Assembly (NCBI RefSeq): GCF_027568515.1
Contig: NZ_JANKZF010000009.1
Location: forward strand, 186,001 to 250,000
Reading direction: 5' to 3'
Length of the DNA stretch: 64,000 nucleotides
DNA from: Arthrobacter sp. HY1533
Lineage (GTDB): Bacteria > Actinomycetota > Actinomycetes > Actinomycetales > Micrococcaceae
Position 1 is the first letter of the stretch, and the number at the start of each line of letters is the position of its first letter. A program made the position numbers and the translations under genes. Under the pieces are notes generated by a model that worked only from the letters and a program-made list of their open reading frames with translations, did no database searches and was not told the origin of the DNA. Below are positions 36,755 through 47,100 of the stretch, piece after piece.

Positions 36755-38458
36755 TTAGTTCAGCACCAGCACTGACTCCGGCAGTTCGATCCGCATGGTG
36801 GTTCCCACATTGCGCTCGCTTTGCACTGTGATGGCGCCGCCGTGGTTGGCCACAATGGCCTTGGTGATCAGCAGCCCCAGGCCCAGCCCGGGGATGGAAC
36901 GCTCCAGGGCAGGGTCCGCCCGGAAGAATTTGGTGAACGCCTGCGCCTGCTCGGCGCTGCTCATCCCCATGCCGGTGTCCCGGACCTCCAGCACCACATC
37001 GGCACCGTCGGCCACGGCACTCACGGTGACCGTTCCGCCGTCGGGCGAGTACTTGATGGCATTGGAGATCAAGTTGTCCAGCGCCTGGCCAATTCTTCCC
37101 GCGTCCACCATGGCCCAGAGCTGGTCCGGGACATGCTCGGTCAACTCCACCCCGTTCCGCTCCGCCATGGGTCGCGCGGAGACAACACTCTCGTGGGCCA
37201 GTGTGGCAATGTCCGTCATGGCGGGGGTGACCTCCATTGAATCCGTGGTCAACAGGTCCGAGACCAGCCGGTTCAGGCGCAGCGCATTTCGCTGGGTGAT
37301 GGTCAGGAACTTGTTGATGTCCGCCGGCAGCCGGTCGGCATCATCGAGCACCATGCCCAGATACCCCAGGATGGAGGTCAGCGGTGTGCGGAACTCGTGG
37401 GAAACGTTGGCCACAAAGTCGTCCTTGGCGGCCAAGGCCGCCATCACCTCAGTGTTGTCGTGGAAGGCAATGACGGCCCCGGCGGAACTGCCATCCTCAT
37501 TGCGCATGGTGCGGGCCGTGGTGGAAATGGCCCGGCTGTTCTCACCCTGGCCAATCCACATCTGGTAGTTGGTGAACGATTCGCCCAGGATGGCGCGGCG
37601 GACGGGCCGCTCATCCGGAGGCAACGGGACCTTGCCATGGCCAAACAGCAGGAGGTCCTTCTCCTGCGGATCCGCCATGCCCGGCGGCAGGGCCTGGGCG
37701 CGGATGGTGTCCTGCGTGGCGTTCATGAGCTGGTCGTTGCCGCCCTCATCCACCACCACAATGCCCACGGCCACGGTGTCCAGGACGGTGGCAAGCATCT
37801 GCTCGCGCTGCTTGCTCAGTTCAAGGGCGGTTCTCAGCTCGGCATCCTTGGCTTGCAAGGCCTTGCGCTGGCTGTCCATGCTGGCCGTCATGATGACCAC
37901 CGTCATGGAGAATGCCATCATCATGAATGGAAAGACCAGCGGCTTGGCCAGCAGCTCCGGGGTGATTTTTGCCGGCCCCAGGAACAGCGGAACCCACACA
38001 ATCAACAAGGTGCCCAGCGTGCTGGAGACAATGGCCGTCTTCCGCGCGTACCCGGATGCGGAAAGCCAGAACACGGGGAACAACGCCAGCAGACCCACGG
38101 AGGTGATGTACTGCGCGCTGCCATCGCGGATGAATCCAACCGAAACCAGGTCCAGGTACGGAATGGCCAGGAACGCCCCGCGCGGCATCCGGTCCCAGGG
38201 GACGGCCACGCACAGGGCAAGAATGGCCGCCTGCATCCACAGCCCGGCGATGAAGTGCGGACCCGCCAGAATGACCGGGTAGTACGCCGCGGCCAGGCCC
38301 ACCGTCAAGAGCACGGTCAACGTCAGCGGCAGCTGCGTGAGCAGCACCCGCATCCGCAGGGTCCTTTTGTAGAAGTGGCGCTTGAGCAGGGTGTCTTGGG
38401 CTGGGTTGGTCAAGGGACTTCCGTAATGGGTCAGGGTCATGCGCCGGGACTGGCACAT
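36755..38458 (-). CDS. PAS-containing membrane sensor histidine kinase (paralogue 3)
   Basis: 567 residues from ATG at 38458 (or ATG at 38440). Six helices (about 45-195), PAS-like domain, HisKA with His354 in NVSHEFRTPLTS, N box DNLISNAIKYSPD, G1 DTGMGM, F box FTKFFRA, G2 GLGLGL (first Ile replaced by Leu). All catalytic residues are present. Closely similar to kinases 1 and 2, with the same RPVRRAILGESFTNYQMWIG block. No regulator adjoins it; the gene is downstream of nhaA on the same strand direction but has its own 77-bp gap. Ligand unknown. Confidence 0.93.
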   Translation of the reverse strand: MCQSRRMTLTHYGSPLTNPAQDTLLKRHFYKRTLRMRVLLTQLPLTLTVLLTVGLAAAYYPVILAGPHFIAGLWMQAAILALCVAVPWDRMPRGAFLAIPYLDLVSVGFIRDGSAQYITSVGLLALFPVFWLSASGYARKTAIVSSTLGTLLIVWVPLFLGPAKITPELLAKPLVFPFMMMAFSMTVVIMTASMDSQRKALQAKDAELRTALELSKQREQMLATVLDTVAVGIVVVDEGGNDQLMNATQDTIRAQALPPGMADPQEKDLLLFGHGKVPLPPDERPVRRAILGESFTNYQMWIGQGENSRAISTTARTMRNEDGSSAGAVIAFHDNTEVMAALAAKDDFVANVSHEFRTPLTSILGYLGMVLDDADRLPADINKFLTITQRNALRLNRLVSDLLTTDSMEVTPAMTDIATLAHESVVSARPMAERNGVELTEHVPDQLWAMVDAGRIGQALDNLISNAIKYSPDGGTVTVSAVADGADVVLEVRDTGMGMSSAEQAQAFTKFFRADPALERSIPGLGLGLLITKAIVANHGGAITVQSERNVGTTMRIELPESVLVLN

Positions 38459-38535
38459 GACAGTCTCTCACCCATCCCAACCCTTCCGGCCGCAACGACA
38501 CCCCAGCTGTGGCGCTCGGCGGCTGCCCCCAGGCG

Positions 38536-39849
38536 CTACCTGCCCTGGCCATCCTGCTGGAAGACATCCGGGATGCCGTCATGGTCCTCATCGAGCTCCT
38601 CAAGCTCGGCAATCTTGCGGTAGTGCCGGTTGCGGCTGCGCAGCACGACGGCGGCCAGCAGGGCTGCGAGCACGGAACCCGCCAGGATGGCCACCTTGGC
38701 ATGGCTGTAATGGGGGGAGTCGCTGCCAAAGCTGAGCTCACTGATCAGCAGGGACACCGTGAAGCCCACCCCGGCCAGCAGCGAAAGCCCCGCGACATCC
38801 ACCCACTTGAGTCCGTCGTCGAGCTTGGCCTTGGTGGTCTTGGTGATGAGCCAGGTGGAGCCGAAGACGCCAATGAACTTGCCAGCCACCAGGGCCACCA
38901 CAATGCCAATGGCCACAGAATCTGTGAAGGCGCTGCGGAGCCCTGCCAGGCCGCCCAGGGCCACCCCGGCGGAGAAGAATGCGAACAAGGGCACGGCCAC
39001 GCCGGCGGAAACCGGGCGGATCAGGTGTTCAAAGTGTTCGGCCAGGCCCGGGCCGGCCTCGGGGCCACCGTTCTTGGCGCTGCGCAGAACGGGAACGGCG
39101 AAGCCCAGCAGCACGCCGGCCACTGTTGCGTGGACGCCGGATGCGTGGACCAGGGCCCAGGTGGCCGCCGCCAGCGGCAGCAGCAGGTACCAGGCATGGA
39201 TGCGCTTTTGCACCAGCCACGTGAAGGCCAGCAGGGGCAGCAGTGCCAGTGCCAGGAACTGGAAGTGCATCTCACCCGGGTAGAACACGGCAATGATGGC
39301 GATGGCAATCAAGTCATCCACCACAGCCAGCGTCAGCAGGAAGGTGCGCAGGGCGCTGGGCAGGTGGGTGCTGATGACGGCCAGCACGGCCAGCGCGAAG
39401 GCAATGTCCGTGGCGGTGGGGATGGCCCAGCCCTTGAGTACCTCGGGGCCGGCACTGAGGTTGACCAGCGCAAAAAGCGCGGCCGGGACTATAACACCGC
39501 CCACTGCCGCGGTGATGGGGACGATGGCCCGGGCCGGGTTGCGGAGATCGCCGGCCACAAATTCGCGCTTGAGTTCCAGGCCGGCCACGAAGAAGAAGAT
39601 GGCCAGCAGGCCGTCGGCCGCCCAGGTGCCCAGGGACAGGTTCAGGTGGAGGGCCTCGGGACCAATGCGGAAGTCGCGGAGGGAAAAGTAGCCATCCGCC
39701 CAGGGCGAGTTTGCCCAGACCAGGGCAATGATTGTGGCGGCTAGCAGCAGGGCTCCGCCCACTGTTTCGGATCGCAGGATGGCGCTGATGCGCACGGATT
39801 CGCCGTAGCTTCCGCGGCTGAAAATGCTGGGACGGTTTGCTGATTTCAT
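38536..39849 (-). CDS. nhaA: Na+/H+ antiporter NhaA
   Basis: 437 residues from ATG at 39849; a longer open frame upstream is non-coding. About 11-12 helices with the NhaA signatures: [28 protein letters not shown] (ion-binding-region Asp) and [15 protein letters not shown] (the Asp pair of the active site). It exchanges Na+ for protons at the membrane and supports pH and salt tolerance. The C-terminal tail ends [14 protein letters not shown], an Asp-rich loop of the D-x-D-x-D-G-x-x-D type, not part of the classical protein. The initiator lacks a good ribosome site. Confidence 0.95.
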   Translation of the reverse strand: MKSANRPSIFSRGSYGESVRISAILRSETVGGALLLAATIIALVWANSPWADGYFSLRDFRIGPEALHLNLSLGTWAADGLLAIFFFVAGLELKREFVAGDLRNPARAIVPITAAVGGVIVPAALFALVNLSAGPEVLKGWAIPTATDIAFALAVLAVISTHLPSALRTFLLTLAVVDDLIAIAIIAVFYPGEMHFQFLALALLPLLAFTWLVQKRIHAWYLLLPLAAATWALVHASGVHATVAGVLLGFAVPVLRSAKNGGPEAGPGLAEHFEHLIRPVSAGVAVPLFAFFSAGVALGGLAGLRSAFTDSVAIGIVVALVAGKFIGVFGSTWLITKTTKAKLDDGLKWVDVAGLSLLAGVGFTVSLLISELSFGSDSPHYSHAKVAILAGSVLAALLAAVVLRSRNRHYRKIAELEELDEDHDGIPDVFQQDGQGR

Positions 39850-40002
39850 GGGCGCTGCAGCTTTCGGTTGGAGCGGCAAGTGGCTGGACCTTTTGGGTTC
39901 AACTATGACATTGCCGACCAGACTTCCCGGCGCACCTGCAAACAAGTTTACAGGATCCGGCCCACTCCCTGCGGCACTGCCGGGCAGAAGTGGACGCAAA
40001 GA

Positions 40003-40036
40003 GCCCGGCACCTCCCCGTTGGGAGTGGTGCCGGGC
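40003..40036. terminator. Hairpin terminator after the repeat surface protein gene
   Basis: GCCCGGCACCTCCC (40003-40016) pairs with 40021-40036 (GGGAGTGGTGCCGGGC, two-base bulge) around a CGTT loop. It lies 22 bp past the stop of the minus-strand surface protein gene. Confidence 0.75.
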
Positions 40037-40057
40037 CCTCTTATCGCCGCCCTGCCT

Positions 40058-42979
40058 TTAGTGGTCCAGGGGCCGGCGGCTGCGCCACACGGCTCCTGCA
40101 CCCAGCAGCAGGAACAGCCCTGCCAGTGGAATGCTCCAGCCCGGTCCGAATCCGGTATTGGCCAAGGTGGCACCACGTCCCGCCCCGGCAGCAGAAACCA
40201 CGGGGCACTTCACGTGGGTGAACTTGACCTTGAAGGTGGCCGAGCCGTCCTTGTGGGGTGCCCAGTTGGCCGTCTTGGCCAGTTCGTAGCCGTTGGCCGG
40301 CGTGGCCCGCACGGTGACGCTCTTGCCATTTTCCGCGCTGCGGGAAGCCTTGTAGCTGATCCCAGTGGTGCTGGCCAGGGACAGCGTGGGCGCCGTGAGA
40401 GTTCCATTGCTGCACACTGCCTGGGCGGCGGTGGGCACTGCCGGCGATGCCTTGACCATGCAGTCCGGAGTGCTGAACTTTACGGTGAAGGTGGCGGTCC
40501 CATCATGCTTGGGCGTCCAGCCCTCGGCTGCGGCCAGCTTGTGGCCGAACTTTGGGCTGGCCGTGACGGTCACCTTTGTTCCAGCGGCCGCGTCCTTGTT
40601 CTGGGTGTAGCTGACGCCGGCCGTGGAGGCGAACGTCAGTGTGGGGGAGGAGGCGGTGCCGGGGCCGGTGCACTGTGCCTGGACGGCGACGGGCGCGGCC
40701 GGCGTTGCCGCCACTGTGCAGTCCGGAGCGGGGTCAAAGGTGAAGGAGTAGGCGGCGGTGCCGCCCTCATTCAAGACCCAGCCCTTGTTGGCCAGGGGCG
40801 CGAAGCCGTTGGCCGGAAGCACCAGCCTGTAGCCTTCCCTGGGCGTGGCCGTGATGGTGACGGTGCCGCCCGGAGTGGCTGCTCCGGCAACGCTGTAGCT
40901 GATGCCATCAGAGTTGGCGGGCACGGACATGGAGGGACCGTCCGTGGCCCCGGGGCCCGTGCAGACCTGCTGTGCGAAGGTGGGCGTTTCGGGCGTCGCG
41001 TCGACAAGGCAATTGACGGTGTCGAACTCGATCCGGAAGCTGGCCGTGCCGTCCTCGTTCAGGGACCACCCGCTGCCGGCCTTGAGGGCGTAGCCCTGGG
41101 CCGGGGTGGCGATGACGTAGACGGTGCTGCCCTGGGCCGCGGTGCCTTGCATGCTGTAGCTGATCGACTCGGTGTCCGCGGGGACGTCCGCCCCCGGGGT
41201 GGTGGCCATGCCGGGACCCGTGCACACGGCCTGGGTGGCAGTGGGGACGGCCGGGGTTGCCACAACTGTGCAGTCCAGTGTGCCGAACTCGACGGTGAAG
41301 GTGGCGGTGCCGTCTTCCTTCAGCATCCAGCCATCCGCTGCCTGCAGCTTGAAGCCGGAGTTGGCGGTTGCCGTGACAGTCACCGTGGCACCGGCGGTTG
41401 CCGGCACATCCTGCGAGTAACTGACGCCGTCAGTGGTGGCGAAGGTCAGCGTGGGAGTGGTGGCAGTGCCGGGGCCGGTGCAGACTGACTGGACCACAGC
41501 CGGGTTGACAGGGGTTGCCATGACCGTGCAGTCGAGGGTGTCCAGCGTGACGGTGAAGGTGTAAGTGGCCGAGCCGTTGGGGCCGGGCACCCATCCTGCT
41601 GCGGGTGCCAGGGCGTAGCCGGTCTGGGGTGTTGCCGTGACGGTGACGGTGCTGCCTTGTGCCACGGTGCCCGAGACCGAGTAGCTGATGCCGGCTGTTT
41701 CGGCGGGTGTCACCGTCGGTGTTGTTGCGGTGCCGGGGCCTGTGCACACGGCCTGGACCACAGCCGGGTTGACAGGTGTTGCGGCGACCGTGCAGTCCAG
41801 GGTGTTCAGCGTGACGGTGAAGGTGTAGCTGGCCGAGCCGTTGGGGCCTGGCACCCATCCTGCTGCGGGTGCCAGGGCGTAGCCGGTCTGGGGTGTTGCG
41901 GTCACGGTGACGGTGCTGCCTTGTGCCACGGTGCCTGAGACCGAGTAGCTGATGCCGGCTGTTTCGGCCGGTGTCACCGTCGGTGTTGTTGCGGTGCCGG
42001 GGCCTGTGCACACGGCCTGGACCACAGCCGGGTTGACAGGTGTTGCGGCGACCGTGCAGTCCAGGGTGTTCAGCGTGACGGTGAAGGTGTAGCTGGCCGA
42101 GCCGTTGGGGCCTGGCACCCATCCTGCTGCGGGTGCCAGGGCGTAGCCGGTCTGGGGTGTTGCGGTCACGGTGACGGTGCTGCCTTGTGCCACGGTGCCT
42201 GAGACCGAGTAGCTGATGCCGGCTGTTTCGGCGGGTGTCACCGTCGGTGTTGTTGCGGTGCCGGGGCCGGTGCACACTGACTGGGCCACTGTTGGGGCAA
42301 CGGGCGTTGCCGTCACGATGCAATTCACCGTGTCAAACGTGGCCGTGAAAGTGGCGGTCCCGTTCTCCTGAGGAATCCAACCCGGAGCAGGCGACAGCGA
42401 GAACCCGAGCTGGGGGGCGGCGGTGACCGTCACCGTGGCGCCTTGGGCTGCGGGTGCGGATTGTGAGTAGGCGATGCCCTCGGTGCTGGCAAGGACCATG
42501 GTGGGCGCACTTGCCACGCCGGCGGTGGTGCACTGGGCCTGCGTGACAGCAGGGCCAACGGGAACTACTACAGCATTGGGGGTGGCGACGCGGCACCCGT
42601 TGTAGAAGATTGCCTGGCCCGCGGCGTCCCAGTTTTGGCCTGCGGGCTGGTAGTTGTTGGGCGGGTAAATGTCACCCCAGCCGGGAGCCGGGTAGACAGG
42701 GCCAGTGTGGTTGGCGTGGCCGCGCTTGAAAGATTCGAAGCTGGTTGTCTGGGGATCGCCATAGGGATTGTTCGAGCTGCTGCTCGCGTGGCAGAACGTC
42801 ACGTCGCCATCACCCGTGCCGATGCCCTCCGCCATGGCCGAGGGAGCCACCACCAGCCCCACCACACCCACGAGCGCCAGTGATGCGGCGGCGGTGAACG
42901 CCAAGATCTTGGCGCCCAGGGAACGCCTGCCCCCGCCACCACCGCCCGCGTGCCTTGCAATTGCGTGTTGTCCCAACAT
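40058..42979 (-). CDS. Large LANTG wall-anchored protein with tandem repeats
   Basis: 973 residues; ATG at 42979 has GGGA seven nt upstream and is preferred to an in-frame ATG at 43024. A signal sequence ([26 protein letters not shown]) precedes a domain with [14 protein letters not shown], then about ten beta-rich repeats with conserved VCTGPG, GxxVTVTAxP and GWxxxxxGxAxxxxxF...DC. Three consecutive repeats are nearly identical (41480-42275). The C-terminus has LANTG, a membrane helix and RSRRPLDH, a sortase E type signal. The paired Cys per repeat suggests disulfides. Probably an adhesin or stalk; ligand unknown. Confidence 0.85.
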   Translation of the reverse strand: MLGQHAIARHAGGGGGGRRSLGAKILAFTAAASLALVGVVGLVVAPSAMAEGIGTGDGDVTFCHASSSSNNPYGDPQTTSFESFKRGHANHTGPVYPAPGWGDIYPPNNYQPAGQNWDAAGQAIFYNGCRVATPNAVVVPVGPAVTQAQCTTAGVASAPTMVLASTEGIAYSQSAPAAQGATVTVTAAPQLGFSLSPAPGWIPQENGTATFTATFDTVNCIVTATPVAPTVAQSVCTGPGTATTPTVTPAETAGISYSVSGTVAQGSTVTVTATPQTGYALAPAAGWVPGPNGSASYTFTVTLNTLDCTVAATPVNPAVVQAVCTGPGTATTPTVTPAETAGISYSVSGTVAQGSTVTVTATPQTGYALAPAAGWVPGPNGSASYTFTVTLNTLDCTVAATPVNPAVVQAVCTGPGTATTPTVTPAETAGISYSVSGTVAQGSTVTVTATPQTGYALAPAAGWVPGPNGSATYTFTVTLDTLDCTVMATPVNPAVVQSVCTGPGTATTPTLTFATTDGVSYSQDVPATAGATVTVTATANSGFKLQAADGWMLKEDGTATFTVEFGTLDCTVVATPAVPTATQAVCTGPGMATTPGADVPADTESISYSMQGTAAQGSTVYVIATPAQGYALKAGSGWSLNEDGTASFRIEFDTVNCLVDATPETPTFAQQVCTGPGATDGPSMSVPANSDGISYSVAGAATPGGTVTITATPREGYRLVLPANGFAPLANKGWVLNEGGTAAYSFTFDPAPDCTVAATPAAPVAVQAQCTGPGTASSPTLTFASTAGVSYTQNKDAAAGTKVTVTASPKFGHKLAAAEGWTPKHDGTATFTVKFSTPDCMVKASPAVPTAAQAVCSNGTLTAPTLSLASTTGISYKASRSAENGKSVTVRATPANGYELAKTANWAPHKDGSATFKVKFTHVKCPVVSAAGAGRGATLANTGFGPGWSIPLAGLFLLLGAGAVWRSRRPLDH
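41480..42275. repeat. Three near-identical 264-bp tandem repeats in a surface gene
   Basis: The same bases recur at 41691, 41955 and 42219, giving an 88-codon unit that starts [17 protein letters not shown]. The second and third copies are almost identical over their whole length; the first differs at a few positions. Diverged units flank them. Confidence 0.9.
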
Positions 42980-43260
42980 GATTCCCAGCCCTTCAATGCC
43001 GTCTCGTGCAAAATCAGCAGGCACATGCCGGAAGGCCGACGGTCAACGCCGGCTCCTGGCTTGGCTGCTTCGGATGTGAGGGACCGCAGGGTTGCCGGCG
43101 AATCCCGTTCGCATATCCGGGCGGGGACGGGGGCGCATTGTTGCGCCTGGTGGTGCCGGGGAAGAGACTTTCCCCGGCAACCAACAGCGGGGTTTCCCCC
43201 TGCGCATGCGACAGCAATTTCATTGCTTCTCCGACCCAGCTTCAGATAAGTAGTTGAAGA
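42980..43260 (-). promoter_or_regulatory. Structured leader upstream of the repeat surface protein
   Basis: Three hairpins follow one another: 43154-43163 with 43170-43179 (10 bp), a GGGG-TTT-CCCC hairpin near 43191-43201, and GCGCA-TTGT-TGCGC at 43132-43145. A segment GCCGGCAACCCTGCGG follows on the minus strand. The 250-nt leader is long for a surface protein gene. It could be a riboswitch or structured 5' UTR; I cannot assign a class. Confidence 0.35.
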
Positions 43261-43416
43261 CTAGGGAGGGCGGTCGGGGCGTTCTAGCGTGGTGGAAAAG
43301 CGGGAATTGGGCCAAACACTTGCGTTTTATTGACCGACCACTCGCTTTTGGCACCCCGTCCACTTGGTTTTGCACTGCGTACAGGCACTCGGGTGGAGGG
43401 GATCAGGGCATGAAAA

Positions 43417-43455
43417 AAGGAACGGCGCACAACTTCTTGTTGTGCGCCGTTCCTT
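43417..43455 (-). terminator. Strong rho-independent terminator
   Basis: Perfect 17-bp arms 43417-43433 and 43439-43455 with a 5-nt loop; on the minus strand the stem is followed by a run of T residues. It ends transcription of the DUF2505 gene 20 bp upstream. Confidence 0.9.
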
Positions 43456-43474
43456 GTCTGCTGGGGAAAACTGC

Positions 43475-43972
43475 CTAGTGGCTGTTCAGCCATTCCTGGG
43501 CCAGCGTGGCCTGCAGGTTCAGTGCCCGGCCAATGACGGGCTCGGCCGCCGAGGCGATCTTGGCGCCCAGGAAGGGAACGCCGGACTTGACCTCGCCGCT
43601 CAGCTCCACCACTGTGGATTCGCCGCTGGCCACGAGCTTCTGCTCAGCCGTGACGTCCACGGGTGCGCCGGAGACGGACAGTTTGATGCTGTTGGTGCGG
43701 GAACCGTCGGCTGCCGGGGCGCTCCAGGACTCATCCTGCGTGACGGTCAGCGATGAGCCGAGCACCTTCTTGGCGATGTCCGGCATGCGGGTGGTGGGCA
43801 GTGTGCGCACCGTCTTGGTGGTGAACGCGCCCGCGGTGGAGCCGCTGATGGTGAAGGACAACAGTACCCCTCCCACGGTTTCGCTCACGTGCTTGATGAA
43901 GTCTTCGTTGGCAAAGACATCTGTCACGCTCTGGGCGGTGGCCGAGAGCGTCGTTGAGGCGGCAAGCGCCAT
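43475..43972 (-). CDS. DUF2505 family protein
   Basis: 165 residues. ATG at 43972 follows GGAGGAACC, a near-ideal ribosome site; the frame upstream is spurious. The sequence ATTLSATAQSVTDVFANEDFIKHVSE begins the family, and the body is an START/SRPBCC-like alpha-beta fold (VVELSGEVKSGVPFLGAKIASAAEPVI). Actinobacterial DUF2505 proteins are cytosolic, often about 160 residues, function unknown. It is divergent from mfd, 178 bp away, and ends in a strong terminator. Confidence 0.85.
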   Translation of the reverse strand: MALAASTTLSATAQSVTDVFANEDFIKHVSETVGGVLLSFTISGSTAGAFTTKTVRTLPTTRMPDIAKKVLGSSLTVTQDESWSAPAADGSRTNSIKLSVSGAPVDVTAEQKLVASGESTVVELSGEVKSGVPFLGAKIASAAEPVIGRALNLQATLAQEWLNSH

Positions 43973-44150
43973 GGTTCCTCCAGGATCAGGGGGTGGTGGG
44001 GCAGCTCCTAGGATAGCAAGGCCGGCGGCGAGTAAGCTGGACACGGACCCGGCACTGCACGCAAATACCGGGCTTTCGTGCTGTCCTACGGCACGGCACA
44101 CCAATGCACGCCGGCTGCCCCGCGGCCGGGAAACAAGGAGAAAAACACCC

Positions 44151-47100
44151 ATGAGCCTTGCAGGGTTGCGGATTGCGCTGTCACAGGATCCACTCTTCGC
44201 CAGGGTGCGCAGCTACGCGTCGGCCGACCCCGCCACCCGCAGCACAGACATCGCCTTCAGCGCCCCCGCCGGCCTGCGCCCCGTGCTGCTGGCCGAGGTG
44301 GCGGACGGGCTTGCCGCCTCATCAGGGGTGGTCCTGGCCGTGACGGCGACCGGCCGCGAGGCTGAGGATACCGTGGCCGCGCTGCGCTCCTACCTGCCCG
44401 AGGGGGCCGTGGCCGAGTTCCCCAGCTGGGAAACCCTGCCGCACGAGCGCCTGTCCCCGCGCTCGGACACCGTCGGCCGCCGCCTGGCCGTGTTGCGCCG
44501 CCTGGCCCATCCCGAGCACGACGCCGGTGAGCACCTTCGCGTGATCGTGGCACCCGTGCGGGCCGTGGTCCAGCCGCTCGTGGCCGGCCTGGGCGAGCTG
44601 GCCCCGGTCCACGTCAAGACGGGGGAGGAGATCCCCTTCGCCGAGCTCATCAAGCGCCTGGCCGACGCCGCCTACGCCCGCGTGGACATGGTCACGCACC
44701 GCGGCGAATTTGCCGTGCGCGGCGGCATCCTTGACGTCTTCCCGCCCACAGAGAACCACCCCGTGCGCATTGAGTTCTTCGGCGACGAGGTGGAGTCGAT
44801 GCGATGGTTCAGCATCGCCGACCAGCGCACCTTGACCTCCAAGGTCTCGACAAGCTCGACCACCGGCGGTATTGTCCACCCCACCGAGCTGCACGCCCCG
44901 CCGTGCCGCGAAATCCTCATCACCCCCACCGTCATGGGCCGCGCCGCCAAGCTCAAGGACGCCATGCCGGCGGCCGCCGCCATGCTGGAAAAGATCGCCG
45001 GCGGCATTGCCGTGGAAGGCATGGAATCCCTGGCACCGGCCCTCGTGGACGGCATGGTGCCGCTGGCCAGCCTGCTGCCCGCCGGCTCCATCACAGTGGT
45101 GCTGGATCCCGAAAAGGTCAGCGCCCGCGCCCACGACCTCGAATCCACCAACGCAGAGTTCCTCGAGGCGGCCTGGTCCACGGCCTCCGACGGCGGGACG
45201 GCACCGCTTGACCTGGCGTCGGCCGGAACGGGAGGGGCCGCCGTTGACCTGTCCTCGGCCGGATTCAAGTCCCTCACCGAAACCCGCGACGCCGCACTGG
45301 GGCACGGCGTGGCCTGGTGGACCATGAGCTCACTGGCTCAGGACGAAGAACTTGAGGTGTCCACGGACGTGCTGAACCTGCACGCCCGCGAACCCCGCGG
45401 CTACCGCGGCGACGTAGCGGAAATGATGGAGTTCATCGGCGCCCGGGTCAAGGACCAGTGGCGCGTGGTGGTGGCCACCCAGGGCCCCGGCCCGGCCCAG
45501 CGCCTGGCCGAGCTGTTCCACGAAGCCAACATCCCGGCGTCGCGCGTTGAATCGCTGGATGCCGAACCTCAGCCGGGCATCATCGAGGTGACCACGGCAG
45601 ACACCGGCCGCGGCTTCGTCTTCGATTCCCTCAAGCTGGGCCTGCTGACCGAGGCCGATTTGCTGGGCCGCGCGTCCGCCGTCTCCACCCGGGACATGCG
45701 CAAGATGCCCTCCAAGCGGCGCAACGCCGTGGACCCGCTGCAGCTGGCGGCCGGGGACTATGTGGTCCACGAGCAGCACGGCGTGGGCAAGTTTGTGGAG
45801 CTGATCCAGCGCAAGGTCTCGACAGGCTCGACCACCGGACGGGCAGGCTCAACCACCGGGGGCCCCGGGCTGCGCGAATACCTGGTGCTCGAGTACGCCC
45901 CGTCCAAGCGCGGCGCACCGGGGGACCGTTTGTTCGTCCCCACCGACCAGCTGGACCAGGTGACCGCCTACGTGGGCGGCGACGCACCGGCGCTGTCCAA
46001 GATGGGCGGCTCGGACTGGGCCGCCACCAAGTCCAAGGCACGCAAGGCCGTCAAGGAGATCGCCGGGGAACTGATCCGGCTGTACTCGGCGCGCATGGCC
46101 AGCCGCGGGCACGCCTTCGGCCCGGACACCCCGTGGCAGGCCGAGCTGGAGGAGGCGTTCCCATATGTGGAGACGCCCGACCAGCTGGTGGCCATCAACG
46201 AGGTCAAGGCCGACATGGAGAAGGAAGTCCCCATGGACCGGCTCATCTCCGGCGACGTGGGCTACGGCAAGACCGAAATTGCCGTCCGCGCAGCGTTCAA
46301 GGCCGTGCAGGACGGCAAGCAGGTGGCCGTTCTTGTCCCCACCACGCTGCTGGCGCAGCAGCACTACGAGACGTTCAACGAGCGCTTCTCCGGCTTCCCC
46401 GTGCGCGTGGCGCCGCTATCGCGCTTCCAGACCACCAAGGAATCCAAGGAAATTGTGGAGGGCGTGAAGAACGGCTCCGTTGACGTTGTCATTGGCACGC
46501 ACCGGCTCCTGTCCAAGGACTTTGCCTTCAAGGACCTGGGCCTGGTGATTGTGGATGAGGAGCAGCGCTTTGGTGTGGAGCACAAGGAGGCGCTGAAGAA
46601 AATGCGCACCAACGTTGACGTGCTGGCCATGAGTGCCACCCCCATTCCGCGAACCCTTGAGATGTCCATGACAGGCATCCGCGAAACCTCCACCCTGGCC
46701 ACCCCGCCCGAGGAGCGCCACCCCGTGCTCACCTACGTGGGCGCGCACAGCGACAAGCAGGTGGGTGCCGCCATCCGCCGCGAGCTCATGCGCGAGGGCC
46801 AGGTGTTTTATGTGCACAACCGGGTTAAATCAATTGACCGCACGGCAGCCCACATCCAGCAGTTGGTCCCGGACGCCCGCGTGGCCGTGGCCCACGGGCA
46901 GATGTCCGAGTCGCGGCTCGAGCAGATCATTGTGGACTTCTGGGAGAAGCGCTTTGACGTGCTGGTGTGCACCACCATCATTGAAACCGGACTGGACATC
47001 TCCAACGCCAACACGTTGATCGTGGAGCAGGCCAACAACTACGGCCTGTCCCAGCTGCACCAGCTGCGCGGACGTGTGGGCCGCGGGCGTGAACGCGCCT

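Noticed and set aside
37397-38623. Open frame of 408 residues opposite kinase 3
   Set aside because: Antisense to a kinase with all catalytic motifs intact; no ribosome site or family motif.
39850-40176. 109-residue upstream extension of NhaA
   Set aside because: It overlaps the terminator and end of the surface protein gene; NhaA proteins start near the ATG at 39849.
39824-41488. Open frame of 554 residues opposite the repeat surface protein
   Set aside because: Its repeats mirror those of the real gene on the other strand; the true gene has a signal peptide and LANTG signal.
43025-43260. c-di-AMP (ydaO) or SAM riboswitch
   Set aside because: The hairpins are real, but the conserved ydaO and SAM-IV core blocks could not be matched, so no class is claimed.
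43506-44150. Apparent 215-residue N-terminal extension of Mfd
   Set aside because: It is antisense to the DUF2505 gene, and an ideal ribosome site precedes the ATG at 44151.
46364-46817. Short frames opposite mfd
   Set aside because: Shadows of the translocase domain.
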